Shown here: one piece after another, positions 46,565-56,735 of the stretch | Layout: each line of letters begins with the position of its first letter | Position numbering within the stretch: position 1 is the stretch's first letter | Assembly: GCA_965262565.1 (NCBI GenBank) | Contig: CBDHFQ010000015.1 | Coordinates: forward strand, 1 to 64,000 | DNA from: CBDHFQ01 sp965262565 | GTDB taxonomy: Bacteria > Bacteroidota > Bacteroidia > J057 | Reading direction: 5' to 3' | Length of the DNA: 64,000 nt | Notes under the pieces: generated by a model | Told to the model about the DNA's origin: nothing | Databases searched by the model: none | What the model saw: the letters and a program-made list of their open reading frames with translations, nothing else | Translations under genes and position numbers: made by a program

Positions 46565-46601
46565 GGATCTGATCCGACATCCATAGACGCACATCAGATC
46601 C
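46565..46601. terminator. Bidirectional terminator hairpin
   Basis: GGATCTGAT and ATCAGATCC form a perfect 9-bp stem with a 19-base loop; flanking AAGAG and CTCTT can extend it past a TT bulge. It lies in the 58-base gap between two convergent genes. Confidence 0.65.
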
Positions 46602-46615
46602 TTCCTCTTACCTAG

Positions 46616-47539
46616 CTATGAAGCATATCGCAATGGTGCCTCATCTACTTTGAGCGCATACGCTCTACATAACCTAAGAACATCGTAATCCAATCCCAGA
46701 ACATCATGGGCTTCTTTTAATCTAGGTGCATCTACTTGCTTAAAGTATTCTACCCCTCTATGCAATTCAGCATCATCTACCTGCTCTTCTATCCACTCCC
46801 TTAAATCAATTTCCCCCGCCAAATGCAGATCTAACAAATACCGCTGTACAGTAGCAGGACGAATATCTCTATGCTCAGCAATGGTTTCTAGACTGTATCC
46901 TTTTTCAAATAATTCCTTTATTTTAAAATGACTGGGTCTGTAGGCTCTCTCGTATATCCAGGCTCTATCTTTCCTGGATTTTTTTGCCAGTACATTTTTT
47001 ACCGTTTCAATTACTTCTTCCAAAATGTCTTTGGATAATTCTGGCATCCCCACTATGTATCTGATGTCGGCTTCTGATACAGGTTTTAACTCTACAATTT
47101 GCTCCAGCATGTAGTTGTTGTAAATTCTATATAAAGGAATTTTCACCTTATTAGCATATTTGTTCCTGACTTCTCTAAGCTTAACTTCCAGATAATAATC
47201 ATACCAAGGAGTACGCAATAATTTTTCGCGTATCATTACAGGAACAGGAGCATCTAACAATTGTTCCCCTTTGGGAGATATGCCCAGAAACCCGTTTCTG
47301 AGATCTACCACTTTTATATAGTCTTCATTTACACCGAATTTGATTACATTTTTGATATATCTAAAAGAAGTATAAGACAGAATTCCAAAGGTTCTTATTT
47401 CTTTATGGCTCTCTCTTTTGAAGGGATAATTTTTGTCTCCTTGCAATATTCTGACCAGATAACCAGAAGTAAAAGACTTTTCCAGTAGCTGGATAGTAGT
47501 TAAGATATGAAATAATTCATCTTTTATATCTTTCTCCAT
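46616..47539 (-). CDS. RecQ C-terminal-like protein without helicase (RQC-HRDC-HTH), copy 1
   Basis: 307 residues. Residues 1-100 resemble the RQC winged helix of RecQ (ILTTIQLLEKSFTSGYLVRILQG, HKEIRTFGILSYTSFRYIKNVI, GFLGISPKGEQLL). Residues 115-190 resemble HRDC (VKLREVRNKYANKVKIPLYRIYNNYMLEQIV, PVSEADIRYIVGMPEL). Residues 203-250 match the HTH_40-type domain at RecQ C-termini (ELFEKGYSLETIAEHRDIRPATV). The end (DAPRLKEAHDVLGLDYDVLRL) is RecQ-like too. The helicase motifs are entirely absent. The second copy lies 55 bases upstream on the same strand. DNA-structure binding is a reasonable guess. Confidence 0.65.
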   Translation of the reverse strand: MEKDIKDELFHILTTIQLLEKSFTSGYLVRILQGDKNYPFKRESHKEIRTFGILSYTSFRYIKNVIKFGVNEDYIKVVDLRNGFLGISPKGEQLLDAPVPVMIREKLLRTPWYDYYLEVKLREVRNKYANKVKIPLYRIYNNYMLEQIVELKPVSEADIRYIVGMPELSKDILEEVIETVKNVLAKKSRKDRAWIYERAYRPSHFKIKELFEKGYSLETIAEHRDIRPATVQRYLLDLHLAGEIDLREWIEEQVDDAELHRGVEYFKQVDAPRLKEAHDVLGLDYDVLRLCRAYALKVDEAPLRYAS

Positions 47540-47594
47540 GATTAATGATATTTATAAATTGGTAAAGAATGAGAAAATGAAGGAAAGTATCATG

Positions 47595-48542
47595 TCAGGC
47601 TGAAGTAGCAACAGTTGCTAGCGAAGCATTTGCATACAGCCTGCAAAGGCGAAGTATCTGATAATCAATATTTAGTTGTTCGTGGGCAGGTTTCAATCTA
47701 CTGTCTTGCTTATCCTGAAAATATCCTACCCCTCTCTCTAATATATCTTTGTCTATATTCGCTTCTATCCACTGTCTGAGATCTATTTCATTTGCATGAT
47801 GAAGACGAACAAGTGTCTGGTAAATCGTATCCACCTTCACTTTTCGCTTATCTGCCATCTCATGAGGATTCAGTCCCGCCAGGAACAATGTTTTTACTTC
47901 TTGATGGCTTGGGCTATTTATTTTCTTTTGAAAACTGGCGGCTTCCTCTTTCCTCCGCTTCTCGTCTACGCTTTGTACAACCTCCAGTATCTTATCTCCG
48001 TATGTAGCGATTATTTCTTCTGATAATCCTGGGATTTGTGTCAAATCAGAGAGACAAACAGGCTTATCTTTAATGATTTGCTTTAAGGTGAAATCTGTAT
48101 AGACGCGAAAAACGAGTTTGTTAGTTTCTCTACTAATTTCCTTTCGCAAATGTGTCAACTCAATTTTTAGTAATTGTTCGTATCGAGAGGTTCGCAAATC
48201 CTTTGATCCTAACATTATAGGTTCAGGTTCTTCCATATACTTAATTCCTTTATCCGCTATTTTTAAGGTTCCGAATATAGGATTAGCTACTTGTAAATAT
48301 CCTTGTTCTGTAAGATAAGTAATGAATCTTTTCACCCTGTCATACTTCATATCTTGCAAGGCACCAAACGTCTCCAGCGTGGGATGGTGCAATTTTTTGA
48401 CGGGTAGGGAATGATCTCCCAATAGTAACTGTGTCAAGTAATTTTCAGCATAGGCATTCTCTAGTGCCTGAACAATGGCTAAAACAGCTAGTGCTTCTCG
48501 CTGATAGTTCCGAAGCGATTTGACTCTTGTATTTGCTCTCAT
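47595..48542 (-). CDS. RecQ C-terminal-like protein without helicase (RQC-HRDC-HTH), copy 2
   Basis: 315 residues, a diverged paralogue of the gene after it. RQC-like: AVLAIVQALENAYAENYLTQLLLGDHS, LETFGALQDMKYDRVKRFITYLTEQGYL. HRDC-like: THLRKEISRETNKLVFRVYTDFTLKQIIKDKPVCLSDLTQIPGLSEEII, ending YGDKILEVVQ, the classic HRDC finish. HTH_40-like: VKTLFLAGLNPHEMADKRKVKVDTIYQTLVRLHHANEIDLRQWIE. The C-terminus DSRLKPAHEQLNIDYQILRLCRLYA matches the RecQ tail. No Walker A, DEAH or other helicase motif is present upstream, and a 163-base intergenic region precedes the MATE gene. Confidence 0.68.
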   Translation of the reverse strand: MRANTRVKSLRNYQREALAVLAIVQALENAYAENYLTQLLLGDHSLPVKKLHHPTLETFGALQDMKYDRVKRFITYLTEQGYLQVANPIFGTLKIADKGIKYMEEPEPIMLGSKDLRTSRYEQLLKIELTHLRKEISRETNKLVFRVYTDFTLKQIIKDKPVCLSDLTQIPGLSEEIIATYGDKILEVVQSVDEKRRKEEAASFQKKINSPSHQEVKTLFLAGLNPHEMADKRKVKVDTIYQTLVRLHHANEIDLRQWIEANIDKDILERGVGYFQDKQDSRLKPAHEQLNIDYQILRLCRLYANASLATVATSA

Positions 48543-48705
48543 ATTTGTGTGATTAAATTACAACACTAATTTGAGGCTGCTCCGTAGGAACTCTAGGGAC
48601 AGATCAATCACATCGCCACACACAAATGCCGTAGAAATTGTGATTGAACGAAGGTAAATTATGATATCCTATTTGCTTACAGAAATTTAGCGATAAAAGA
48701 ATCCA

Positions 48706-50019
48706 TTAATTAACCACATCTCCTTTTCCAAAAAAAATGTATTTATTTGCCAGTACAGCCAGAAACATCCAGCGCATCAGCATAAATACGGTTAGAGAAA
48801 GCCACAAGGCATGATTCTCTATAGCAAAAACAGTAGCATAGTATAATGGAAAGAAGATCGCAAAAGTGGCTAAAAGAACCGTATTTCTCATGGGCTTTGT
48901 AGCTGTCGCTCCAATATATATTCCATCCCAAATAAAAGCTCCTGCACTGACCAATGGAAGAATCACCACCCAGTAAAGATAGGGTTTTGCTGTGGCTATT
49001 ACCTCAGGAATATCAGTGAAAAGGTACAACATAGAAGTACCGAATAAGCCATAAATGAGGGAAAAACATCCTCCAAACCCTAATCCCCACCTGATCAATA
49101 GGTGAATGGCCTCTTTCAATTTGTTCCGATCATCTTCCCCCCTAAACCTACCCACCAGACTTTCCGCAGCAAACGCAAATCCATCTACTGCATAAGCCAT
49201 TAAATGCTGAAATTGAAGTAAAATTTGATTCCCTGCTAACATTAAGGCACTCATTCCGGCAGAAGCTGAGGTAAAAAAGGAAAAAACCAGAACCAAACTG
49301 ATGGTCCTAAAGAAAATGTCTGAATTAACCGACCAAAATCTCGAAAGTGCTTCCCAATTTTTGATGCTGCTCCAGGAAAAATAATGAGTAAAGGAAGCAT
49401 ATTTGTACCAAAACAAGAAGCACGCCCCTAATAATCCCGTATACTGTGCACATACCGTTCCCCATGCTACTCCATCTGATTTCATTCCAAATTCATAGAT
49501 AAACAACATATTACACCCTATATTCATCAGGTTCACCAATATGGTCAACACCATAGGATACCGCGCGTTTTGCATGCCCAAAAACCAACCGTGGAACACA
49601 TACAATCCAATCGTAGCAGGAGCTGCATAAATTCGGATTAGAACATATTCCTTCGCTAACGCAGTTACTTCCGGCCCTCCTTCCACAATGAGAAAAGCTA
49701 CCCATACCAGGGGATATTGGCCTAACAATAACACTACACTAGCACTCCCAGCCACTAATAACCCCCTGACCAATAAAGAAGTGATTTCCTGCTGGTCTTT
49801 CTTCCCATAAGCCTGGGCAGTAAGCCCCGTTGTCCCCATCCTCAAAAATCCGAAGCCCCAATAAATAAAATTGAATATGATCCCCCCTATTCCTATGGCC
49901 CCCAAATATACTTCATCTTCCAGCCTTCCCATTAAGGCCGTATCTACCATCCCCAATAAAGGTACTGATAAGTTACTGAGGATGTTAGGGATAGCAAGTC
50001 TTAAAATGTTACGATTCAT
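48706..50019 (-). CDS. MATE family efflux transporter
   Basis: 437 residues with twelve membrane segments. The first helix block ILRLAIPNILSNLSVPLLGMVDTALMGRL and LYLGAIGIGGIIFN-like second block are the DinF/NorM pattern, and the repeated half begins near residue 230. It is an Na+- or H+-coupled exporter of cationic compounds; DinF-type subfamily is likely. It overlaps the upstream acetyltransferase gene by four bases, so the two are coupled and may act on the same toxic compound. Confidence 0.9.
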   Translation of the reverse strand: MNRNILRLAIPNILSNLSVPLLGMVDTALMGRLEDEVYLGAIGIGGIIFNFIYWGFGFLRMGTTGLTAQAYGKKDQQEITSLLVRGLLVAGSASVVLLLGQYPLVWVAFLIVEGGPEVTALAKEYVLIRIYAAPATIGLYVFHGWFLGMQNARYPMVLTILVNLMNIGCNMLFIYEFGMKSDGVAWGTVCAQYTGLLGACFLFWYKYASFTHYFSWSSIKNWEALSRFWSVNSDIFFRTISLVLVFSFFTSASAGMSALMLAGNQILLQFQHLMAYAVDGFAFAAESLVGRFRGEDDRNKLKEAIHLLIRWGLGFGGCFSLIYGLFGTSMLYLFTDIPEVIATAKPYLYWVVILPLVSAGAFIWDGIYIGATATKPMRNTVLLATFAIFFPLYYATVFAIENHALWLSLTVFMLMRWMFLAVLANKYIFFGKGDVVN

Positions 50020-50546
50020 GTAGGTAGAAAGGAAGGTTCGTGCTGCTTAATATAAAAGTGCGCCGGACCAGCATGAGAATGATCTATCTTCCAATAAGTG
50101 AAGTTTAATTTTTCTATCACACGTCTGGAAGCAGGATTATCAGGATTCACCACTGTCAGGGCTGCTATTCTATTCAATCGAAGTTCCAAAAATCCATATT
50201 TCAGGATCGCTGTAGCCGCCTCTGTAGCATATCCGTTACGCCAAAATTCCGGTAACAAACGATAACTAATCCCAATCAAATCATGCCCTTCAACCTTTCC
50301 CAAGCCTACACTCCCCACAAAATCACTCGTTTCTTTTACAATGATGGCCCACTCTCCCATTTTACCCCATTTATAGCTGTTTATGATAATCCGAAAACTT
50401 TGGCTTGCACTTCTGGACGTAGCATCAGTACCATTAGGATAATGTTTCCTTACATCGGGATGCATGTGTAAATGGGAGAAACTTTCAAGATCATTCTCAT
50501 GAAATTCCCTTAAAATGAGCCGAGGCGTAGAAGCCAATTCTTTCAT
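50016..50546 (-). CDS. GNAT N-acetyltransferase (RimJ/RimL type)
   Basis: 176 residues. TPRLILREFHENDLESFSHLH at the start, SVGLGKVEGHDLIGISYRLLPEFWRNGYATEAATAIL (acetyl-CoA loop, with the R/Q-x-x-G-x-A form RNGYAT) and LNRIAALTVVNPDNPASRRVIEKLNF are the acetyltransf_3 signatures. It acetylates an amino group of an unknown substrate. Its stop overlaps the MATE start (ATGA type overlap). Confidence 0.9.
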   Translation of the reverse strand: MKELASTPRLILREFHENDLESFSHLHMHPDVRKHYPNGTDATSRSASQSFRIIINSYKWGKMGEWAIIVKETSDFVGSVGLGKVEGHDLIGISYRLLPEFWRNGYATEAATAILKYGFLELRLNRIAALTVVNPDNPASRRVIEKLNFTYWKIDHSHAGPAHFYIKQHEPSFLPT

Positions 50547-50733
50547 TCTTATGGAATCTAAACTAAGCAGCGAAGTTTAATTTAAAGTTTTTCTATATTC
50601 TTTAAACTCTATTTATATTTATTGCTCAAATTACATAAATTTTCGAGCAATCGCCCTGCAATCTATCATACAAACAGATTGAACCAAGAAGTGAACAAAT
50701 TAAACGATAAAGCTTCTTAAAGACGATTTCTTA

Positions 50734-53463
50734 ATGAATCATTTTTACTACTTACTCAAACAAATAGGTGTCTGGAGTCTCTTGTTTTATACAAATGCCC
50801 TGTTTTCTCAACTCCCACCCGACTTTAATGATCAATTAGTGAGCATCGGCTGGAGTCTGGCCAATGGGATCACCTTTGATGAAGAGGGTAATATGTATGT
50901 CTGGGAAAAATCAGGCATCGTTTATATGGCAGATGATGAGGGAAACAAAATCTCAACACCGCTAATAGATATCAGTGAAGAAGTGGGAAACTGGCGTGAT
51001 CATGGACTATTAGGTCTGGCGCTACACCCTAATTTTACCAGTAATGGCTACATTTACCTTTATTATGCAGTAGATAAACACCACTTACTTTACCATGGCA
51101 CGGATCAATACGACCCTGCTGTAGATCAATATTTTGAAGCTACGATAGGAAGAATTACCAGATATACTGTAGACGTTTCCTCCGAGCCTAAACAACTCAT
51201 TCCAGATAGTAGAAAAGTATTACTGGGAGACGCTATTCACAATGGCATTCCCTTATTACATGAATCACATGGAATCGGTTCTCTTGTATTCGGCATAGAT
51301 GGAAGTTTACTCGTTTCTGCCGGAGATGGGGCCTCTTACAATGGGGCAGATCGGGGAGGGCCCAATATCAGCGGTGCCTATAATGTTCAGGCAGTAGAGG
51401 AAGGGATCATATCTCCCGCAGAAGATGTAGGTGCTTTTCGTGCCCAAATGATCCAATCGCTCAGTGGGAAAATTCTTCGGTTAGATCCAGAAACTGGGGA
51501 TGGACTGGAAAGCAATCCCTTTTTCGATAAAACGCAGCCTCGTTCCGCAGCTTCACGGGTATGGGCCCTGGGATTCAGAAATCCTTTTAGATTTTCGGTA
51601 AAGCCAGGGTCGGGAAGCCATGATGTGGAAACAGGTAATCCAGGAGTCTTGTATGTAGGAGATGTAGGTTGGGTATTTTGGGAAGAAATTGATATCGTCT
51701 CCAGGGGAGGAATGAATTTCGGGTGGCCCACTTATGATGGCATGGATTGGGGAGGAGAATACAATTGGCAGAAAACCTTTAACAGATTAGTGCCCAATTT
51801 ACTTTACGATACAATCTCTTGCCCGGATGTATATATCTCGTTTCAGGATTTGATTCTGCCGGGAAACAATGACCCCGATCGTAAGCTGGTTCACCCTTGC
51901 GATCCTACAGATTCCATCCCGAGATCGTTGACACCTATTTTTTATCACCAAGCGCCAGCTATCACCTGGAACAATTTTTTATGGACTCCCGATACGCTCA
52001 CATTTATAAGTACTGAGGATGAACATGGTCAACGTATCTCCCTTCCGCTAGCTGATCCTACTTCACCCGTCGAAGGAAAACCATTTAACGGCACCTGTTC
52101 TGTGGGAGGCGTTTTTTATACGGGGAACTCCTATCCAGATGAATATGCTCTGACTTACCTAAATGCGGATTTTAGTGGCTGGATCAGAAAATTCGATTAC
52201 GATACAGAGGATCATATCATTCAGGTAGATCGATTTCACGATGATTGTGGCCCGATCGTCAATATGGCCGTTCATCCTATCGATGGATCTATTTATTATA
52301 TCCGGTATTATGAAGGGCACATAAGAAAGATTAGCTATAAAGGAAATCCTCCTCCTAGCGCCATCATTCAAGCGGATCAACAATTTGGAGTGAGTCCCTT
52401 AACTGTACAGTTTAATGGCAGTTCTTCTTTCGATCCTGAAGGTCAGTCGATTTCTTATTTGTGGGACTTTGGCAATGGAGATACCAGCACTCAAATCAAT
52501 CCTGTCTACACCTTCGAACTGGCGGATGGTCGTCCAGGCTCCTTCGAAGTGAAACTTACCGTAACAGACAGTTTAGGAGTGAGCAATACCGAACAAATGA
52601 TTATTTCACCCAATAATTCGCCCCCAACCGTTTCAATTCAGGGCATACAGGATAAAGATGTTTACCCCATTAATGGCCCGACCTTACTTCCACTTACTGC
52701 TGAAGTGGTAGATGCAGAACAGGAAAAAGAAACGCTATCATATGCCTGGGAAATCTTTTTGCATCACAATACTCACTTTCATCCAGAACCGATAGATTCA
52801 TCAACGAGTACTCAGGTATTGCTCGATCCATTGGGATGTGGAGATGAGATTTATTACTACCGAATCAAATTGACCATTACAGATGATCAGGGGCTTAGTG
52901 CTTTTCAGGAAGTAGAGTTATTTCCCTATTGCGGGCCGCTTATTTCGGATTTATCCCTTTTCCAACTGAAAGAAACCTCTGATGCTGTTCAATTAGGGTG
53001 GAACATGGAAGTGCTTACGAACGGAATGGAATTTGACATAGAACGGTCTGCTGATGGGCGTTCTTTTGTGCCAATAGGGAAACTCCCGGCATTAACGAAT
53101 GAATCGACCTACACTTTCTCTGATCGGGAACCTATAAGAGGCGAAAATTATTATCGGATTAAAACCAGACAATCTAATGGAGCTTATGACTATTCGGAAG
53201 TGCAATCTTTAGTATTTCCTACCATTTTCCCTTTTCCCAATCCTGTAACATATAATTTGTTCATCCAATTTGACCAAATACATGGTCGTGCCCGTTTTGA
53301 ATTGTCAGATTTATCAGGAAAGCTGATAAAACAGGTGGTATGGGAAGGAGATGAAGAGGAACAATCGTTGAAAGGGGTAGATCTGAGTGAAATTCCCCAT
53401 GGTGTGTATTTATATAGAATCAGCGACGGAAGGAAGGATATTGTCGGGAAAGTGGTGAAGTAA
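50734..53463 (+). CDS. PQQ-type sugar dehydrogenase-like secreted protein with PKD and T9SS domains
   Basis: 909 residues. A signal peptide (about 1-25) is followed by a glucose/sorbosone dehydrogenase-like beta-propeller (about 30-545): SIGWSLANGITFDEEGNMYVWEKSG, NWRDHGLLGLALHPNF, SLLVSAGDGASYNGADRG, RVWALGFRNPFRFSVKP and GVLYVGDVGWVFWEEI. A PKD domain (SYLWDFGNGDTS) and an Ig/fibronectin-like region follow, then a T9SS sorting domain (FPFPNPVTYNLFIQF ... GVYLYRISDGRKDIVGKVVK). PQQ binding is typical of the family but no check of the pocket was possible. The next gene is a near relative. Confidence 0.82.
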   Translation: MNHFYYLLKQIGVWSLLFYTNALFSQLPPDFNDQLVSIGWSLANGITFDEEGNMYVWEKSGIVYMADDEGNKISTPLIDISEEVGNWRDHGLLGLALHPNFTSNGYIYLYYAVDKHHLLYHGTDQYDPAVDQYFEATIGRITRYTVDVSSEPKQLIPDSRKVLLGDAIHNGIPLLHESHGIGSLVFGIDGSLLVSAGDGASYNGADRGGPNISGAYNVQAVEEGIISPAEDVGAFRAQMIQSLSGKILRLDPETGDGLESNPFFDKTQPRSAASRVWALGFRNPFRFSVKPGSGSHDVETGNPGVLYVGDVGWVFWEEIDIVSRGGMNFGWPTYDGMDWGGEYNWQKTFNRLVPNLLYDTISCPDVYISFQDLILPGNNDPDRKLVHPCDPTDSIPRSLTPIFYHQAPAITWNNFLWTPDTLTFISTEDEHGQRISLPLADPTSPVEGKPFNGTCSVGGVFYTGNSYPDEYALTYLNADFSGWIRKFDYDTEDHIIQVDRFHDDCGPIVNMAVHPIDGSIYYIRYYEGHIRKISYKGNPPPSAIIQADQQFGVSPLTVQFNGSSSFDPEGQSISYLWDFGNGDTSTQINPVYTFELADGRPGSFEVKLTVTDSLGVSNTEQMIISPNNSPPTVSIQGIQDKDVYPINGPTLLPLTAEVVDAEQEKETLSYAWEIFLHHNTHFHPEPIDSSTSTQVLLDPLGCGDEIYYYRIKLTITDDQGLSAFQEVELFPYCGPLISDLSLFQLKETSDAVQLGWNMEVLTNGMEFDIERSADGRSFVPIGKLPALTNESTYTFSDREPIRGENYYRIKTRQSNGAYDYSEVQSLVFPTIFPFPNPVTYNLFIQFDQIHGRARFELSDLSGKLIKQVVWEGDEEEQSLKGVDLSEIPHGVYLYRISDGRKDIVGKVVK

Positions 53464-53691
53464 AGGGACAAGCACGCTTCATTGGCACAAACCTCACAGC
53501 TAATTTACTTTATGATGCGGTAGTTATTAAGAGGGAATTTGTACCAATGGGTCATAACTGGTATTTAAGGCAACGTACTACATTTTCACATAGCTATTTT
53601 CATATATCTGCCCTAACTTACCATCGAGAAAGGATATGTATTACCTTTAGCCTTCATTAAAGATTGAACCTACGGACCAAAACATTCACAT

Positions 53692-56435
53692 ATGCATACA
53701 TCTTTTACCTATCAGTACATATTTATATTCCTCCTCTTTTTAAGTGCGTTCCCCTTATCTTCCCAGGCCCAATTACCGGAAGGATTTAATGACGAATTAG
53801 TAAGTGCGGATTGGAGTGCGCCGGTGGGATTGGTGTTTGATGATGAAGGAAGGCAATATGTGTGGGAAAAAGCGGGCAAAGTATATATCGTAGAAGAAGA
53901 TCAACGAAGGGTTATCCTGGATATAGAAGAAGAAGTGGTTAATTGGCGGGATCATGGGCTAATGAGTGTAGCTCTTCATCCGAATTTCCTGGAGAATGGC
54001 TGGATGTATGTGTATTACGCCGTAGATCGACATCATTTGCTTTTTTATGGGATGCCTGAGTACGATCCGAATGAAAGTATTATCCGGCAGGCGACCATTG
54101 CGAGAGTAGCCAAATACACCATGGATGTCAAAGGAGATTTTCAAGCCGATCCCGATAGTAGAGATATTCTAATAGGAGAAACGATCGATCAGGGCATTCC
54201 CCTGTTACACGAATCTCATGGAGCGGGAACCTTGATGTTTGGAACGGATGGCAGCTTACTACTTTCTACGGGAGATGGTAGTACGGGCGCCTTGGCTTAT
54301 TTCGGTGGCGAAGAAGATGGGGCTACTTTTGCAAATCAAGCGCTACAAGATGGTATTTTGCGTCCCAAAGAAGACATAGGTTCGTTTAGGTCCCAATTAG
54401 TAGACGCCTTGAATGGAAAAATGCTTCGCATTGATCCGATGACCGGAGATGGCATTCCCAGCAATCCTTTTTACGATGCTTCCGCTCCGAGAGCCCCTAA
54501 ATCAAGAGTTTGGGCGTTAGGACTGAGAAATCCCTTTCGATTTACGATCAAGCCAGGAACGGGAAGCCATGAGATGGAAGATGGTGATCCTGGGGTGTTG
54601 TATGTAGGTGATGTAGGTTGGGGATGGTGGGAAGAGATCAATGTCATTTCAGAAGGAGGTCAGAATTTTGGATGGCCGTTATACGAAGGATTCGAGCAGC
54701 AATGGCACTTTGGAGCAGCGGAAATTGTCAATCCAGATGCGCCAAGGACAGCTACCAATGAGTGTGAAGAAGCCTTTTATTTCTTTGAGGATTTAGTGGT
54801 GCCAACAGAAGGAAGTAAATCCACATTTATTAATGTTTGTTCCGGTCAGTATGAGACGATTTCCGATGCGCAGGTATTTGTACATACCCAGCCGATCGTT
54901 TCATGGAACAATAAATCGTGGAATCCTCCTGCAAGAACGTTTGTTCCAAGACGCGATGGCAGCACTGATGAAAAAGGGAATCTGGCGCATATCCAAATAG
55001 GAGATTCAGCATCTCCAGTATCAGGAACCGACTTTGAAGGAGTGTCAGCCTTAGGAGGTGTATTTTATACAGGAGATAATTTTCCTCCTGAATATGCGCT
55101 TTCCTTTATTGCGGCTGATTTTGAACAATGGCTAAAGAAAATGGACTTTGGTCCGGGAAATGAATTACTGGCGGTGGAGGATTTTCACGAGAATGTGTCG
55201 TGGATCGTAGATTTGAAGATACATCCTTTAGACGGAACGCTATATTATGTCCTTCACAATGTAGGGGAAGTGAGAAAAATATCTTTCGGAGGAAATGCAG
55301 CTCCTATTCCTGTCATAGAAGTAGACCAGTATTATGGCGCAGGGCCTTTATCTATCCAATTCTCAGGAGCGCCCTCTTCAGATCCTGAAAACGGAACTCT
55401 TACTTATTTGTGGGATTTCGGTGATGGCAGTGGCAGTACAGAGATGAATCCCGACTGCATACCTTTGAAGCAGCTACCTCAGCCCCAACTTCTTTTACTG
55501 TTTCTCTAACCGTAACTGATAGCTTAGGGGTATCTGCTACAGAAACGCAGATTGTTTCCCTTAATAATACCCCTCCTTCTTTTGATTTTTCGAGCTTTCA
55601 GGATGGCGACCATTATTCTATCAAAGGAATTAACAATCTTCCGTTGGAAGCTTCCGTCGTGGATGCGGAACATTCTACAGAAGAGTTGTCTTTTAGTTGG
55701 CAAACCTTTCTACATCACAACACCCATTTCCATCCAGAGCCTGCGGATACGAATGCTACGACCAATACCTTAATTTCTCCTTTCGGTTGCGATTTTGAGA
55801 CTTATTTTTATCGAATAGCCTTAACCGTTACAGATCCTGCCGGATTATCTTCCTATAAGGAAGCCTTTATTTATCCTTATTGTGGTCCTGAGTTAGCTAT
55901 TACAGACTCTCTTCAAGCTACAGCAAATAGCAACAGCATTCAATTAGCCTGGACAGCCATAGAAGAAGTTAATATCGCTCAATATACCATCGAGAGAAGC
56001 GAGGATGATACTCACTTTAGCCCCATTGGAAGTGTGTCAGCACGTGGAAGTGGATCTCTTTATGAGTTCATTGACCCAACTCCCCTGGAAGCTGACAATG
56101 TATATCGGCTAAGGTATGTTACTTCAGCGGGTACCTACGATTATTCTCCTATCGTTCAGGTGAGCTTTCCTGGTCTCCCCTCTTCCAATTTCCTCATCTA
56201 TCCCAATCCAGCCCAAGATCAATTGACGGTAGAATTGAGAGCGCTGGAAGGAGAGGCCACTTTGAGTTTGCATAACCTGTTGGGACAAAACATCAAATCC
56301 TTTCGGTGGGAGAACTCACATGCTGGTCCCAGTAAAGAGGTTTTTTCTTTGAGCGATGTGTCTCCAGGAGTATATATCTATCGTTTGCAGACGGAGACGG
56401 TGAATGAGGAAGGGTTGTTCTGGCGGGTGGAATAA
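53692..56435 (+). pseudogene. Second PQQ-type dehydrogenase/PKD/T9SS protein, with one frameshift
   Basis: The gene reads 53692-55509 in one frame (605 residues) and then continues in another. At about 55453-55458 the reading frame slips by one base: the first frame gives NPDCIPLK and a stop at 55507-55509, but from 55458 the other frame gives HTFEAATSAPTSFTVSLTVTDSLG, exactly what the first paralogue has, and runs without stop to 56435 with a T9SS sorting domain (IYPNPAQDQLTV). The length is 3n+2, consistent with one lost base. The catalytic part is intact (NWRDHGLMSVALHP, RVWALGLRNPFRFTIKP, GVLYVGDVGWGWWEE). Either a real loss of export signal or a sequencing error. Confidence 0.8.
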
Positions 56436-56460
56436 GATAAGATTCCATAAAAACACCAAA

Positions 56461-56735
56461 TCATATGTCGCCACCTAGGGGGCTTATGTTTAACCATTTT
56501 CATCGTTTCGTATTACACAAACACCCTACGCGATTATTGTTTCGTAGGGTTTTCGACCCTTTTATAAACACCCTACGCGATTATTGTTTCGTAGGGTTTT
56601 CGATTTCACAAACACCCTACGCTATCATATGTCGCCACCTACGGGGCTTATGTTTAACCACGTTCATCGTTTCGTAGGGTTTTCGATTTCACAAACACCC
56701 TACGCTATCATATGTCGCCACCTACGGGGCTTATT
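56461..56735. repeat. Cluster of palindromic intergenic repeats
   Basis: Two unit types alternate. One is ACACCCTACG, an A/T loop and CGTAGGGTTTTCGA: 8-bp stems ACCCTACG/CGTAGGGT at 56523-56550 and 56570-56597, and wider pairs at 56614-56680 and a lone left arm at 56697-56704. The other, CATATGTCGCCACCTA(C/G)GGGGCTTATG, occurs at about 56463, 56626 and 56708. Units nest in one another. Hairpins can form on either strand. This resembles the REP/BIME-like intergenic repeats common in Bacteroidota, and is not a CRISPR because spacing and unit size are irregular. Confidence 0.75.

Noticed and set aside
56461..56735. Possible CRISPR array next to the Cas1 fragment
   Set aside because: Units differ in length and order, are nested, and there are no uniform 30-40 base spacers. 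Palindromic REP-like repeats explain the pattern.
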